Source: Rhodothermaceae bacterium (GTDB lineage Bacteria > Bacteroidota > Rhodothermia > Rhodothermales > Rubricoccaceae). From it: a DNA stretch of 22,871 bases. Position 1 is the first letter of the stretch, and each line of letters opens with the position of its first letter. A model generated the notes under the pieces. It did no database searches. It was not told where the DNA came from and saw only the letters and a list, made by a program, of their open reading frames with translations. This document shows positions 14,472 to 21,875 of this stretch, piece after piece. A program made the translations under genes and the position numbers. Location of the stretch: the NCBI GenBank assembly GCA_013003465.1, contig JABDIZ010000383.1, positions 1-22,871 on the forward strand, given 5' to 3'.

Positions 14472-15980
14472 ATGGCTGATTCCGCCGACCGCCTCCGCCT
14501 CGTCCTCGGTGTCAAGCTGAAGCAACTCCGCCAGGAACGCGGTTTCACGCTCCAGACCGTCGCCGAGCGCGCGGGCGTCTCCATCTCCTACCTCTCCGAG
14601 ATCGAGAAAGGCAAGAAGTACCCCAAGCCCGACAAGCTGGTGGACCTCGCGCATGCCCTCGGGGTGCCCTACGACGACCTCGTCTCGCTCAAGGTGGATG
14701 AGGCGCTCGAAGGGCTTCGTGAGGTCATCTACTCGCCCTTTCTGAAGGCCTTCCCGTTCGAGCTCTTCGGCGTGGAGCCGAAGGACGTGGTGAGCCTGAT
14801 GGCGGGCGTGCCGCAGCGAGCGAGCGCGCTCATCCGCGCCTTCATCGAGGTCAGCCGGACATACGACGCCCGCGTGGAGCATTTCCTGTTCGCCGCGCTG
14901 CGGTCGTACCAACAGATGCACGGCAACCACTTCCCGGAGGTCGAGCAGGCCGCCGCCGACTTCCGTGCCGCGCAGGGCTGGGACGCGCGCTTCATCCCCG
15001 ACGCGGCCACGCTCCGCCGCGTCCTCGAAACGCAACACGGCTACCGCATCGACACGACGGCGCTGCCGGAGCACGAGACGCTCGACCGTTTCCGCTCCGT
15101 GCTGGTGGAAAGCGACCCGCCGACGCTGCTCGTCAACGGCGACCTGCGCGATGAGCAGCAGGCGTTCCTCTACGCGCGCGAGTTGGGCTTTCTCACGCTC
15201 CAGCCCACCGAGCGCCCGACGACTGGCTCGTGGCTCAAGGTGGAGTCGTTCGAGCAAGTGCTTGCCAACTTCGAGGCGTCGTACTTCGCCGGGGCCGTCC
15301 TCATCCCGGCCGCAGCGCTGGACGAGGACCTGACGGCGTTCTTCGCCCGGGACTCGTGGGATCGAACGGCGTTCGAGCGGGCGCTCGTCCGCTACCGGGC
15401 CACGCCCGAGATGTTTGGCTACCGCCTCACGCAGCGCATCCCCAAACAGTTCGGGCTCTCGGAGATCTTCTTCATGCGCTTCCACCACGCGGTCGAGCGC
15501 GACAGCTTCCGCCTCACAAAGGTGCTCAACATGAGCCGCGTGCCCGTGCCGCACGGCATCCAACTGCACGAGCACTACTGCCGCCGCTGGCCTGGCATGG
15601 AGGCGCTCCGCACCCTCGCCGCGCAACAGGCCGACGGCTCGTACGATGGACAGCCGGTTATCCGCGTGCAACGGTCATACTTCCTCAACGGCGACGCCGA
15701 GTTCTTCATCATTGCGGTGGCGCGACCGCTGGCGTTGCAGCCCGGCACCAACACGGTCGTGATGCTCGGCTTCCTGATGGACCGCGCGTTCAAGCGGGCG
15801 GTCCGCTTCTGGCACGACCCGGCGATCCCGCAGGTGGACGTGAACCTGACGTGCGAGCGCTGCGCCCTTGCGAACTGCACCGTCCGCGCAGCTGAGCCGA
15901 CGATTCTCCACACCGAGGCACAACAGGCCGAGCAAGAGGAGGCCCTTCGCGAACTGACGGCTAGCGTACTTTCTGCCTAG
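14472..15980 (+). CDS. ScfR/RamB-type XRE-family transcriptional regulator (short-chain acyl-CoA regulator family)
   Basis: This 502-residue protein has an N-terminal XRE helix-turn-helix (about 12-70; LKQLRQERGFTLQTVAERAG then SISYLSEIEKG). The middle region resembles an ImmA/IrrE gluzincin fold, but the zinc motif is degenerate: ARELGF at 235-240 stands where AHELGH is expected, followed by ANFEASYFAGAVLIP at 265-279. The C-terminal part has the family's conserved cysteines, Cys370 (HEHYCRRW) and C-x2-C-x4-C at 461/464/469. Known relatives such as RamB control isocitrate lyase, malate synthase and acetate genes. Divergence from aceB with three inverted repeats between them supports the same job here. 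The protease function is probably lost; the cysteines may bind a metal or cluster, which is inference. Confidence 0.9.
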   Translation: MADSADRLRLVLGVKLKQLRQERGFTLQTVAERAGVSISYLSEIEKGKKYPKPDKLVDLAHALGVPYDDLVSLKVDEALEGLREVIYSPFLKAFPFELFGVEPKDVVSLMAGVPQRASALIRAFIEVSRTYDARVEHFLFAALRSYQQMHGNHFPEVEQAAADFRAAQGWDARFIPDAATLRRVLETQHGYRIDTTALPEHETLDRFRSVLVESDPPTLLVNGDLRDEQQAFLYARELGFLTLQPTERPTTGSWLKVESFEQVLANFEASYFAGAVLIPAAALDEDLTAFFARDSWDRTAFERALVRYRATPEMFGYRLTQRIPKQFGLSEIFFMRFHHAVERDSFRLTKVLNMSRVPVPHGIQLHEHYCRRWPGMEALRTLAAQQADGSYDGQPVIRVQRSYFLNGDAEFFIIAVARPLALQPGTNTVVMLGFLMDRAFKRAVRFWHDPAIPQVDVNLTCERCALANCTVRAAEPTILHTEAQQAEQEEALRELTASVLSA

Positions 15981-16009
15981 TCATTGGAAGTTGGCGATCC
16001 CACTTATCC

Positions 16010-16336
16010 ATGTCGTACCGCCTCAGGTTCTTCTTCGACCCAGGTTCCGGCGTGTGCTTTTGGACTGCGAGCGATGCCATCTACAAGCGTTTCGGCTATC
16101 CGGTTGAGTTGAGTGAGTTACCGCTCTCAGCCACAACACGACGAGCAGGCGAGCATCTGATCGGCCGATTCAATACATCGCTCAACTGGGCTGATCCGAG
16201 CAGCTCCTCGCCGGCGGGCGAGTCCGACACTGCCTTATTCGACGAAGATGCTTCAGCTTGGCTAGCCATCGCCAAGGGAGAATTGGGGCCAGATTACGAG
16301 GTCATAGATGAGCACTCCGTTCGGCCTATCAACTAA
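16010..16336 (+). CDS. Small protein of unknown function
   Basis: 108 residues, starting MSYRLRFFFDPGSGVCFW. It has no signal peptide or membrane segment, is acidic overall, and its N-terminal FFFDPGSGVCFW block followed by FGYPVELSELPL looks like a conserved core with a helical, acidic C-terminus (AWLAIAKGELGPDYEVIDEHS). I vaguely recall similar small hypothetical proteins in other high-GC bacteria, but no function. It sits 29 bp after the regulator and 18 bp before the kinase gene, in the same direction, so co-transcription is likely. Its GC is lower than that of its neighbours, hinting at more recent arrival. The frame ends cleanly at TAA. Confidence 0.7.
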   Translation: MSYRLRFFFDPGSGVCFWTASDAIYKRFGYPVELSELPLSATTRRAGEHLIGRFNTSLNWADPSSSSPAGESDTALFDEDASAWLAIAKGELGPDYEVIDEHSVRPIN

Positions 16337-16354
16337 GTCCGCGCAACCTGAATA

Positions 16355-17248
16355 ATGCGCATCGGGATTGACCTCGGCGGGACCAAGATTGAAGGCATCG
16401 CGCTTGCCGATGATGGAGCCGAACTGCTCTGCCAGCGTATCCCCACGCCGAGGGACTACGAGGGCACCGTCGCGACCCTCGGCGACCTCGCCGAGCAGAT
16501 CGAGCACGAAACCGGGCAGACAGGCACGGTGGGCGTCGGCATTCCGGGCGCCGTGGAGCCGGACACTGGCCTGGTGAAGAACGCCAACTCGACGTGGCTC
16601 ATCGGACGCCCCCTCCGCGACGACCTCGAAGCCCGCCTCGGGCGTCCCGTCCGCGTGATGAACGACGCCAACTGCTTCGCCCTCTCGGAAGCCACCGACG
16701 GCGCCGGAGCGGGCGCGCGCACCGTCTTCGGCGTCATCCTCGGCACAGGCGTGGGCGGCGGCATCGTCATGGACGGTGCCTGCCTCGTCGGCCCCAACCT
16801 GATCGCGGGCGAGTGGGGCCATAACCCCCTCCCCTGGCCCGCCACTGACGAGCGACCGGGATCGCCCTGCTACTGCGGCCAAACCGGCTGCATCGAGACG
16901 TTTCTTTCTGGCCCCGGCTTCGAGCGCGACCACACCCGCCACACGAGCAGCACGCTCACCAGCCGCCAGATCGTGGCGCACGCCCAGGCGGGCGATGCCG
17001 ACGCCCAAGCCACGCTCCGGCGCTACACCGAGCGGCTCGGTCGCGCCCTCGCCGCCGTCGTCAACGTCCTCGACCCCGACGTGATCGTGCTCGGCGGCGG
17101 GATGTCGAACCTCCCGAACCTAGCAGCGGCAGCCCGCGAGGCGATGGTCCCTTACGTCTTCTCCCCCACTGTGGCGACCCGTATCGAGCCGAACGTCCAC
17201 GGCGACTCCAGCGGCGTGCGCGGGGCCGCCTGGCTATGGCCCGGTTGA
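16355..17248 (+). CDS. mak: ROK-family sugar kinase, Mak-like fructokinase
   Basis: The 297-residue protein has the ATP phosphate-1 motif GIDLGGTKIEG at 4-14, VGVGIPGAVEP near 59-69, the catalytic base in NDAN (Asp104), phosphate-2 GTGVGGG near 130-136, and the ROK zinc site His156 (EWGHNPLPW) with CYCGQTGC (Cys172, Cys174, Cys179). The blocks VKNANSTWL, LDPDVIVLGGGMSN and the terminal HGDSSGVRGAAWLWP closely match what I remember of E. coli Mak, so fructose to fructose-6-phosphate is the best guess; other ROK hexokinases cannot be excluded. Last gene of the plus-strand run, it ends 2 bp from a convergent gene. Confidence 0.9.
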   Translation: MRIGIDLGGTKIEGIALADDGAELLCQRIPTPRDYEGTVATLGDLAEQIEHETGQTGTVGVGIPGAVEPDTGLVKNANSTWLIGRPLRDDLEARLGRPVRVMNDANCFALSEATDGAGAGARTVFGVILGTGVGGGIVMDGACLVGPNLIAGEWGHNPLPWPATDERPGSPCYCGQTGCIETFLSGPGFERDHTRHTSSTLTSRQIVAHAQAGDADAQATLRRYTERLGRALAAVVNVLDPDVIVLGGGMSNLPNLAAAAREAMVPYVFSPTVATRIEPNVHGDSSGVRGAAWLWPG

Positions 17249-17250
17249 CC

Positions 17251-18471
17251 TCAACGGAGCAACACCATCGGGCGCGTCGTGCGCCGATCAGGGCCTTCTA
17301 GCGCATAGAGATAGATGCCCGAGGCGACTGGATCGCCCGCGTCGTTCCGCCCGTCCCACATTACCGTGTGTTCACCCGAGGGACGCACCGCATCCACCAG
17401 CGTGCGCACACGCTGCCCGAGCAGGTTGTAGACCCGCAGCGCCACCGACCCCGGTCGCGCCAGCGTGTAGCCGAGGCGCGTGGACGTGCCGAACGGATTG
17501 GGCGTGTTCGGCAGCAACCCGAAGCCATCGGGGCTGTCTGGTCCATCCTCTACATCCACGGTAGCGAGCACTCCTGTGATCATACGCACCACATTCGGAT
17601 GCAACTGCGTGCCGCCGACCACCTGGGTGGACTGGTTGATGTAGAGCGTATCCCCAGTCACACTGGCCGAGATGCCGTTGGGCCGGTAGAAGGTCGCTTG
17701 GTCACCGGGGCCGTCCGTGGTCCCGAGTTGGCCGGTCCCGGCCAGCACGCGCGAAGTGCCATCAAGGAGCACCTCATAGATGCGCCCGCTCCAGTTACAG
17801 ACATAGAGCCGCCCATGGGCAAAGGTGAGATGTCCGTTTCCTATGGGTGCTGTAGATAGGGTAGCCAGCAAACTGGCCGTGCCACCGGGCGCGATCTTGA
17901 CGATGCGTCCGTCGTTGAAGTTGGCCGTATAGAGGTTGCCGTTGGCATCGATGGTGAGGCCGTTGGGGCAACTCATCAGCGCACTCTGCGAGAACACGGT
18001 CGTCACCTGCGCCGGGGTCGTCTTCGTGATGTAGCCTGCCCCCGAGACGCAGTTGGTGTTGTAGACGTTGCCGTCGGCATCGACCGCGACGCCCACCGGC
18101 CCCGCGATGTTGGTCGTGGCGTACGTCGACACCACACCCGCGGGCGTCACCTTGCTGATTCTGCCAGCTCCGATGTTGGACTGGTACAGGTTGCCGGCGG
18201 CATCGAAGGCATTGCCCGAGGCTCCGACGAACCCGGTAGCGAAGACGGTCGTGGTGCCGTCCGGCTCGACCCGGTAGATCGTGTTGCCTCCGTTGGTGGA
18301 TAGGGTGGCGCCGAAATCAGCGACGTAGGCATTCCCGTCCGGTCCCACCGATACGCCGCCGCTCGCATTGAACTCCGGTGTAATAGTGGTAACGGTGACG
18401 GTCTGTGCGGCCGTGGGCGCTGTAGTTAGAGCGGCCAGTATGAGGAGAAGAAGCGGGTAGCGAAGGCGCAT
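17251..18471 (-). CDS. Secreted NHL-repeat beta-propeller protein with T9SS-type C-terminal domain
   Basis: 406 residues: a Sec signal peptide (about 1-22, ending TAAQ), then five or more NHL/SMP-30-like repeats of the form D-x-x-G-N-x-Y (GPDGNAYVADFG, DAAGNLYQSNIG, DADGNVYNTNCV, DANGNLYTANFN, HGRLYVCNWSGR), which make a beta-propeller over about 30-300. The last ~80 residues are a FlgD-like/T9SS type A sorting domain: NTPNPFGTSTRLGYTL, VALRVYNLLGQRVRTL, then MWDGRNDAGDPVASGIYLYAL and a basic end. It should be exported by the type IX system and possibly cell-surface attached. No catalytic residues are evident, so a binding role is as likely as lactonase activity. Confidence 0.88.
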   Translation of the reverse strand: MRLRYPLLLLILAALTTAPTAAQTVTVTTITPEFNASGGVSVGPDGNAYVADFGATLSTNGGNTIYRVEPDGTTTVFATGFVGASGNAFDAAGNLYQSNIGAGRISKVTPAGVVSTYATTNIAGPVGVAVDADGNVYNTNCVSGAGYITKTTPAQVTTVFSQSALMSCPNGLTIDANGNLYTANFNDGRIVKIAPGGTASLLATLSTAPIGNGHLTFAHGRLYVCNWSGRIYEVLLDGTSRVLAGTGQLGTTDGPGDQATFYRPNGISASVTGDTLYINQSTQVVGGTQLHPNVVRMITGVLATVDVEDGPDSPDGFGLLPNTPNPFGTSTRLGYTLARPGSVALRVYNLLGQRVRTLVDAVRPSGEHTVMWDGRNDAGDPVASGIYLYALEGPDRRTTRPMVLLR

Positions 18472-18510
18472 AGTGGTGAGGGCTTGACAAATACCTAGAT
18501 GAACGAGGCA

Positions 18511-18540
18511 AGGGTACCCCAGTCATACCCAGACGATCAA
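18511..18540 (-). promoter_or_regulatory. Possible promoter of the NHL-repeat gene
   Basis: On the minus strand TTGATC (18540-18535), an 18-base spacer and TACCCT (18516-18511) would give a transcript starting about 33 bases before the ATG at 18471. The match is moderate only. Confidence 0.3.
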
Positions 18541-18591
18541 GGGGGAATACGGATACCCTGACTACTAAACGGTGCAGCTACCGCGTGATGC

Positions 18592-18909
18592 TCATCCGCC
18601 GAGTTGCCTCATAACGCTGCCCCCCTCACTTTCAACCTGTAGGCGATAGGTGTAGATGCCACTCGCCAACGCCGAGGCATCAAATGTGGCTGCATGCGTG
18701 CCCGCAGGCTGACGAGCATCTGTCAACACACGCATCACCTCCCGGCCTCGGAGATCGAAAACCGAAAGCGTCACCCGCCCCGATGTACCCAGGGTGTAGG
18801 GCACTCGCGTGGTCGCGGTGACAGGGTTCCGACAAACAACGCCTTCGTTCGGGTAGACATGCGTATGGCGGTCTGATTGGACTACAGGAGGAGGCGACCA
18901 GTAATTCAT
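18592..18909 (-). pseudogene. Isolated FlgD-like/T9SS-type C-terminal domain (gene remnant)
   Basis: From ATG 18909 the frame gives 105 residues, MNYWSPPPVVQSDR..., ending at TGA 18592. About 85 residues are a T9SS type A C-terminal domain: NPVTATTRVPYTL in place of PNPF...YTL, VTLSVFDLRGREVMRVL, AGTHAATFDASALASGIYTYRL and a short tail. There is no signal peptide and no cargo domain, so it could not be exported by T9SS on its own. The frame happens to stay open upstream into the permease gene, but that part is a shadow. It is most simply the 3' end of a deleted secreted-protein gene; a short intracellular product is the alternative. Confidence 0.65.
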
Positions 18910-18912
18910 TGA

Positions 18913-18953
18913 CCTAGATATTCTAGGGCAATAAACCACACCTAGCCTGTCAA
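18913..18953 (-). promoter_or_regulatory. TTGACA element and palindrome upstream of the T9SS-domain remnant
   Basis: TTGACA on the minus strand (18953-18948) is followed by GGCTAGG, much as in the peroxidase and padR promoters, but no good -10 lies 16-18 bases on. A perfect inverted repeat CCTAGA-TAT-TCTAGG (18913-18927) lies 4 bases before the ATG, at an operator-like place. The region is retained although the downstream frame is a remnant. Confidence 0.35.
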
Positions 18954-18974
18954 GGGCAAAAATGTTCCTTCTCC

Positions 18975-21449
18975 TTAGGCCGAGGGGGTGATATCGAGCG
19001 CTTGCCGCGCTGGTACCAGGCTCACGACAAGCATCACGACGGCAACCACTCCGGCTGCCCAGGCCCAGACCTCGCCATCGACTTCGCCAAGCAGATCCGG
19101 CGCGAGGCCCTGCGTGAGCCCCCATGCGGCTATGAGACCAAGCACCACCCCAACGCTCACCGTGATGAGCGCGGGTCGCCAGGCATGCAGGAGCACACGC
19201 CCGGCCCGGACGCCATGCGTCCGTTCTGCCGCGATGGCATCGAGTCGCTCACGCACGTGATCCGTGACCAGTTGAGCCGTCCCTGCCACGGCGCAGAGGA
19301 GCGCGCCAATCGCCATCAAGCCCAGCAACCAGAGCGCTGTCCAGTCATCGCGGACGACCGCATGACGCACTGCACTGGCATAGCCGATCGGCTCCACGGA
19401 CATCGTTGGGGCAACGTCACGAATCGTCACCTGGATTGCAGAAGCGAGCGCCTCAGAGTCTGCCTCCGAACGCACGATTAGGTTCATCCGTGAGAGAAAG
19501 CTCTGCGCCTGCGGGACGTACATGATGGGCAGCAAACCAACTTCCCCACCATAGTAATGGACATCGGACACGACCCCGACGACGGTGCGTATGTGTGCAT
19601 TTCCTCCGAGGTCGACGCGTTTGCCTAGAGGATTCTCGCCGGGCCAATACTGCTCGGCTAATGTGGCGTTGACAAGCGCAACCTGTTCTGCGCCCTCTAC
19701 ATCTGAGGCGGTGATGGAGCGCCCGCTGAGTACTGCCAGGCCCATCGTCTCCACATAATCGGTCCCGATGACTTCCAGGCACGCTTCGCCAGCGTCGTTA
19801 AGCACCGACTCGTCCGTGGAGCCGAGGGAACCCAGCACGAGCGGGTACGAGTCGAAACGCTGCGTTTGGACAGGGAACGCCTGACTGAGGCTTGCGGCCT
19901 CCACACCGGGCAGCGTGCGAACGGCCTCGACCACAGCAGGGTACTGATCCCACACATCGGCCGTCGCCCCGGTGATTGGTAGATCCGCAACGAATACGCG
20001 GTCCTCATCGAAGCCGAGTGGCTGACGGGCTGTTTCCAGAAACGGCCGCGCCGTCTGTCCAAACGCGACAAGCAACAGGACAGCCATAGCCACCACCATG
20101 GCGCTCAGCGAGCGGTCCAACCCAAAGTGCATGGTCTGGCGAGTGGGAACCTTTTGCTTCAACCAGTGCGGCATCACGGTCAGTCCCAATCCGATGCCTA
20201 CAGCGAGCAGCAACACAATCAAGGCCACAACCCCATCCACCTGCTGGTCGAACAGAGTGCCCCATCGCCCGAGTAAGGAATCGTAAAGCGCTCCTCGTAC
20301 CTGATAGGCGACGGCCAATCCAAGCACTGCCGAGACTAGAGCCACACTGAGGTATTCGAGCCGTTGCAGCCAGCCGGGTCCTCCACCCAGCGTGAGTAGA
20401 TGGATGCGAAGCGTTCGGCTTAGCACTCGGCGTAAGGCAACCGCGAGCACGAGGGCGAGCACGAGCATCCCAACACTGAACAGCAGAAGTACCGTCGGGC
20501 GCACGGGATCCACATAGAGAGCACGCATAGGATGCCACGAGACAGGCACCGGCACCGCCTTCGGGTTGGCGATGAGCAACTGTGCAGACAGCTCGGCAGC
20601 TTCAGATTCCGCCTCAGCCAGCGTTACTCCTTCTTGCAGCCGTGCTACCACATATTGGCGCTTGCGCTCCATGCCTTCGGCGAGAAACAGGGGCGTCCAG
20701 ACATCCACTCCATGCAAGAGTTGCGCCGCCGTTGGCATGACACCGACGATGGTATACGCCTCCCCATCGAGCATCATCGGCTTTCCGAGGATCGCCAGCG
20801 AGCGACGGTAGCGGTTCGTCCAGAGCGACTCGCTCAGCAACACGACCGGGGCCGCCTGCGCCTCGACTTCCTCAGGCGCAAACGTGCGCCCGAGCAGCGG
20901 CTCGACCTGGAACACCTCGAAGTAGGCATCGCCGATCATCATCGTGTGCACGCGCGCAGCGCCCTGCTCATCCATCAGCGTGAACTCCGAGGCGCTGAAG
21001 ACCGTGAGGTGCTCGAAGCTCGCGCCCTCCGTACGCCACATCAGCGACTCCTCTACAGGAATCATCGCATCCCTCCACCCCTCTCCGACGCGCACAAGGC
21101 GATCCGCCTCGTCGAAACGGATCGGACGCAGCAACGCCGCATAGAGAAGGGCAAAGGTGAGGGCGAAGGCAGCAAACCCGATCGTGAGCATCAGCCCCAT
21201 CGTGGCCAGACGCTGCGCCGTTCGCACAGGATGATCCTCCTCGGCCTGAAGACAGGCTTCGGCTATCTGCTCCAGATCGCCAAATCGTGCCAGCGCGTCG
21301 GCCTTCGCGTCGGCCTCCGCCAGGCCGGCCTGCTGATTATCCCCGGTACGCAGTTCGAGGTGAGTGCGCAGTTCCTCCTCGATGTCGCGCGCGAGGTCCT
21401 GCCGCCGCCGCGGCGTCAGCGGGCGCGGCCACGGGAGGCGGCCCCTCAT
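18975..21449 (-). CDS. Orphan MacB/FtsX-type permease (ADOP-like)
   Basis: 824 residues. The cytoplasmic prefix has the RRRQDLARDIEEELRTHLELR helix and ALARFGD motif of permease-prefix domains (about 14-60). TM1 lies at about 83-110. A MacB periplasmic core domain follows (ADRLVRVGEG..., FQVEPLLGRTFAPEE, VVLLSESLW, VGVMP), then FtsX-type membrane segments near 313-340, 360-385 and 405-430, a second periplasmic core (GENPLGKRVDLG, VVGVVSDVHYYG), and a last FtsX block with three TM helices ending in VPARQALDITPSA. This duplicated layout is that of the acidobacterial-type orphan permeases, which have no ATPase of their own; none is encoded nearby. It follows padR by 3 bp. The substrate is unknown. 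Confidence 0.9.
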   Translation of the reverse strand: MRGRLPWPRPLTPRRRQDLARDIEEELRTHLELRTGDNQQAGLAEADAKADALARFGDLEQIAEACLQAEEDHPVRTAQRLATMGLMLTIGFAAFALTFALLYAALLRPIRFDEADRLVRVGEGWRDAMIPVEESLMWRTEGASFEHLTVFSASEFTLMDEQGAARVHTMMIGDAYFEVFQVEPLLGRTFAPEEVEAQAAPVVLLSESLWTNRYRRSLAILGKPMMLDGEAYTIVGVMPTAAQLLHGVDVWTPLFLAEGMERKRQYVVARLQEGVTLAEAESEAAELSAQLLIANPKAVPVPVSWHPMRALYVDPVRPTVLLLFSVGMLVLALVLAVALRRVLSRTLRIHLLTLGGGPGWLQRLEYLSVALVSAVLGLAVAYQVRGALYDSLLGRWGTLFDQQVDGVVALIVLLLAVGIGLGLTVMPHWLKQKVPTRQTMHFGLDRSLSAMVVAMAVLLLVAFGQTARPFLETARQPLGFDEDRVFVADLPITGATADVWDQYPAVVEAVRTLPGVEAASLSQAFPVQTQRFDSYPLVLGSLGSTDESVLNDAGEACLEVIGTDYVETMGLAVLSGRSITASDVEGAEQVALVNATLAEQYWPGENPLGKRVDLGGNAHIRTVVGVVSDVHYYGGEVGLLPIMYVPQAQSFLSRMNLIVRSEADSEALASAIQVTIRDVAPTMSVEPIGYASAVRHAVVRDDWTALWLLGLMAIGALLCAVAGTAQLVTDHVRERLDAIAAERTHGVRAGRVLLHAWRPALITVSVGVVLGLIAAWGLTQGLAPDLLGEVDGEVWAWAAGVVAVVMLVVSLVPARQALDITPSA

Positions 21450-21452
21450 GCC

Positions 21453-21797
21453 TTAGGCCCCCCCAGGAGCCAGTTGCAACACCTTCGAGGCGGCGGTGCT
21501 GAACCGCTCCCAGAAGGCGAGCTCTTCCTTCAGCTGGCGCTTCCCCGTCGTGGTAAGGCGGTAGTACTTGGCGCGGCGGTTGTTCTCCGAGATGCCCCAC
21601 TCGGCCTCGATCCAACCCTTGGCCGCCATCCGGTAGAGCGCCGGGTAGAGCGAGCCCTCCTCAACCTGGAGCACGTCGTCGGTAACCTGCTGGAGCCGAC
21701 GCACGATGGCATACCCGTGCATCGGCCCGAGCGTGAGGGTCTTGAGGATGAGCATGTCGAGCGTGCCCTGGAGCAACTCGCCTTTTTTGCGGGCCAT
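21453..21797 (-). CDS. PadR-family transcriptional regulator
   Basis: The 114-residue protein starts MARKKGELLQGTLDMLILKTL. It has the PadR winged helix: LGPMHGYAIVRRLQQ, the recognition region VEEGSLYPALYRMAAKGWIEAEW, and the wing NNRRAKYYRLTTTGKRQL, then a short dimerisation helix (EELAFWERFS). The length fits the short class usually found beside ADOP/MacB-type permeases. It is 3 bp upstream of the permease, in one operon, and most likely represses that operon. The promoter overlaps an inverted repeat that would suit autoregulation. The ligand is unknown. Confidence 0.95.
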   Translation of the reverse strand: MARKKGELLQGTLDMLILKTLTLGPMHGYAIVRRLQQVTDDVLQVEEGSLYPALYRMAAKGWIEAEWGISENNRRAKYYRLTTTGKRQLKEELAFWERFSTAASKVLQLAPGGA

Positions 21798-21821
21798 AGG
21801 GAAGCGGGATCGAGAGGCTAG

Positions 21822-21850
21822 AACGTAGCACCCTTCCCCTTGCCTGTCAA
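21822..21850 (-). promoter_or_regulatory. Promoter of the padR-permease operon
   Basis: On the minus strand TTGACA (21850-21845) and TACGTT (21827-21822) are separated by exactly 17 bases. The predicted start is about 18 bases before the padR ATG, so the leader is very short. Confidence 0.65.
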
Positions 21851-21854
21851 GGGG
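21836..21854. promoter_or_regulatory. Inverted repeat overlapping the padR -35, PadR operator candidate
   Basis: Arms CCCCTTG (21836-21842) and CAAGGGG (21848-21854) are perfect complements around CCTGT. The repeat covers the -35 and part of the spacer, a position that would let PadR repress its own operon. Confidence 0.45.
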
Positions 21855-21875
21855 GATTGTTTCCCCTGCGCAGAG

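Noticed and set aside
14705..15190. Active ImmA/IrrE protease in the regulator
   Set aside because: The HExxH motif is replaced by RELGF, so the zinc ligands are missing.
14184..15671. Minus-strand open frame of 495 codons across the regulator and the divergent region
   Set aside because: It is antisense to the ScfR/RamB-type regulator and its N-terminus would cross operators; the composition is typical of a shadow.
18484..18489. Plus-strand TTGACA as a promoter
   Set aside because: No -10 follows at proper spacing and no plus-strand gene lies downstream.
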